37,128 nucleotides of DNA from Leptolyngbyaceae cyanobacterium T60_A2020_046 (lineage in GTDB: Bacteria; Cyanobacteriota; Cyanobacteriia; Phormidesmidales; Phormidesmidaceae). Below are positions 37,046 through 37,128 of the stretch, in pieces. Positions within the stretch are counted from its first letter, which is position 1. Every line of letters starts with the position of its first letter. The stretch is from assembly GCA_015272155.1 (NCBI GenBank), contig JACYME010000018.1, forward strand, positions 1-37,128, in the 5' to 3' direction. A program made the position numbers and the translations under genes. The notes under the pieces are model-generated. The model had not been told where the DNA came from, did not search any database, and worked only from the letters and a program-made list of their open reading frames with translations.

Positions 37046-37128
37046 GGGGTGGGGAAGCACGCGGAAATCCATCTCATCTCAAGCCATTTTTGCTCAGCAG
37101 AGGGGCTGAAACCCTGGGTCTTATTGAC

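Overview
The window looks like a chromosomal segment of a cyanobacterium with moderately high GC. The octamer GCGATCGC (HIP1) recurs throughout, inside and outside genes. Several genes are hallmarks of the phylum: the J-domain-like division protein Ftn2/ARC6, a DUF3038-DUF4335 pair, a divergent smtA/smtB metallothionein locus, a DesC-type acyl-lipid desaturase, short-form HisG, and an SLH-domain protein. I cannot name the genus. No rRNA, tRNA, CRISPR array, insertion sequence or prophage was recognised.

Layout. 1-400: a probable broken HTH gene and a strong terminator. 400-8000 (minus strand): phosphoglucomutase, a Uma2-family nuclease-like protein, then a tight cluster read pdhA, pdhB, secD, secF and a small membrane protein. 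8145-13743 (plus): Ftn2/ARC6, the overlapping DUF3038 and DUF4335 genes, and a membrane-anchored OmpA-like protein. 13854-15874: fmt, then metallothionein smtA (too short for ordinary gene finding) divergent from its repressor smtB, with an operator between. 16007-20854: desC divergent from a PLP-dependent methionine gamma-lyase-family gene, followed by short-form hisG and an ABC exporter. 20927-26095: a small membrane protein, a MATE transporter, a secreted TPR protein, a small acidic protein and glgX. 26396-27413: a patch of small accessory genes (DUF4282, a DUF2281-like ORF, a Pepco-like ORF). 27671-32928: an SLH protein, a short RecQ, a second ABC exporter and a ureohydrolase. 33404-37045: a truncated SLBB export-protein remnant, truB, a secreted hypothetical protein and glyQ.

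How the genes work together. Most of the window is core metabolism and cell biology: glucose-phosphate and glycogen metabolism (pgm, glgX), acetyl-CoA supply (pdhAB), protein export (secDF), division (ftn2), translation (fmt, truB, glyQ), histidine synthesis (hisG), lipid desaturation and zinc homeostasis. Accessory material is limited to small genes and intergenic repeats. I did not find a convincing new multi-gene defence or mobile system. The most interesting uncharacterised unit is the DUF3038/DUF4335/OmpA-like group next to ftn2. The best sequence-level curiosities are a 44-bp dispersed repeat, a Pepco-like gene whose expected start codon is not canonical, and an SmtB repressor that has lost the cysteine of one metal site.
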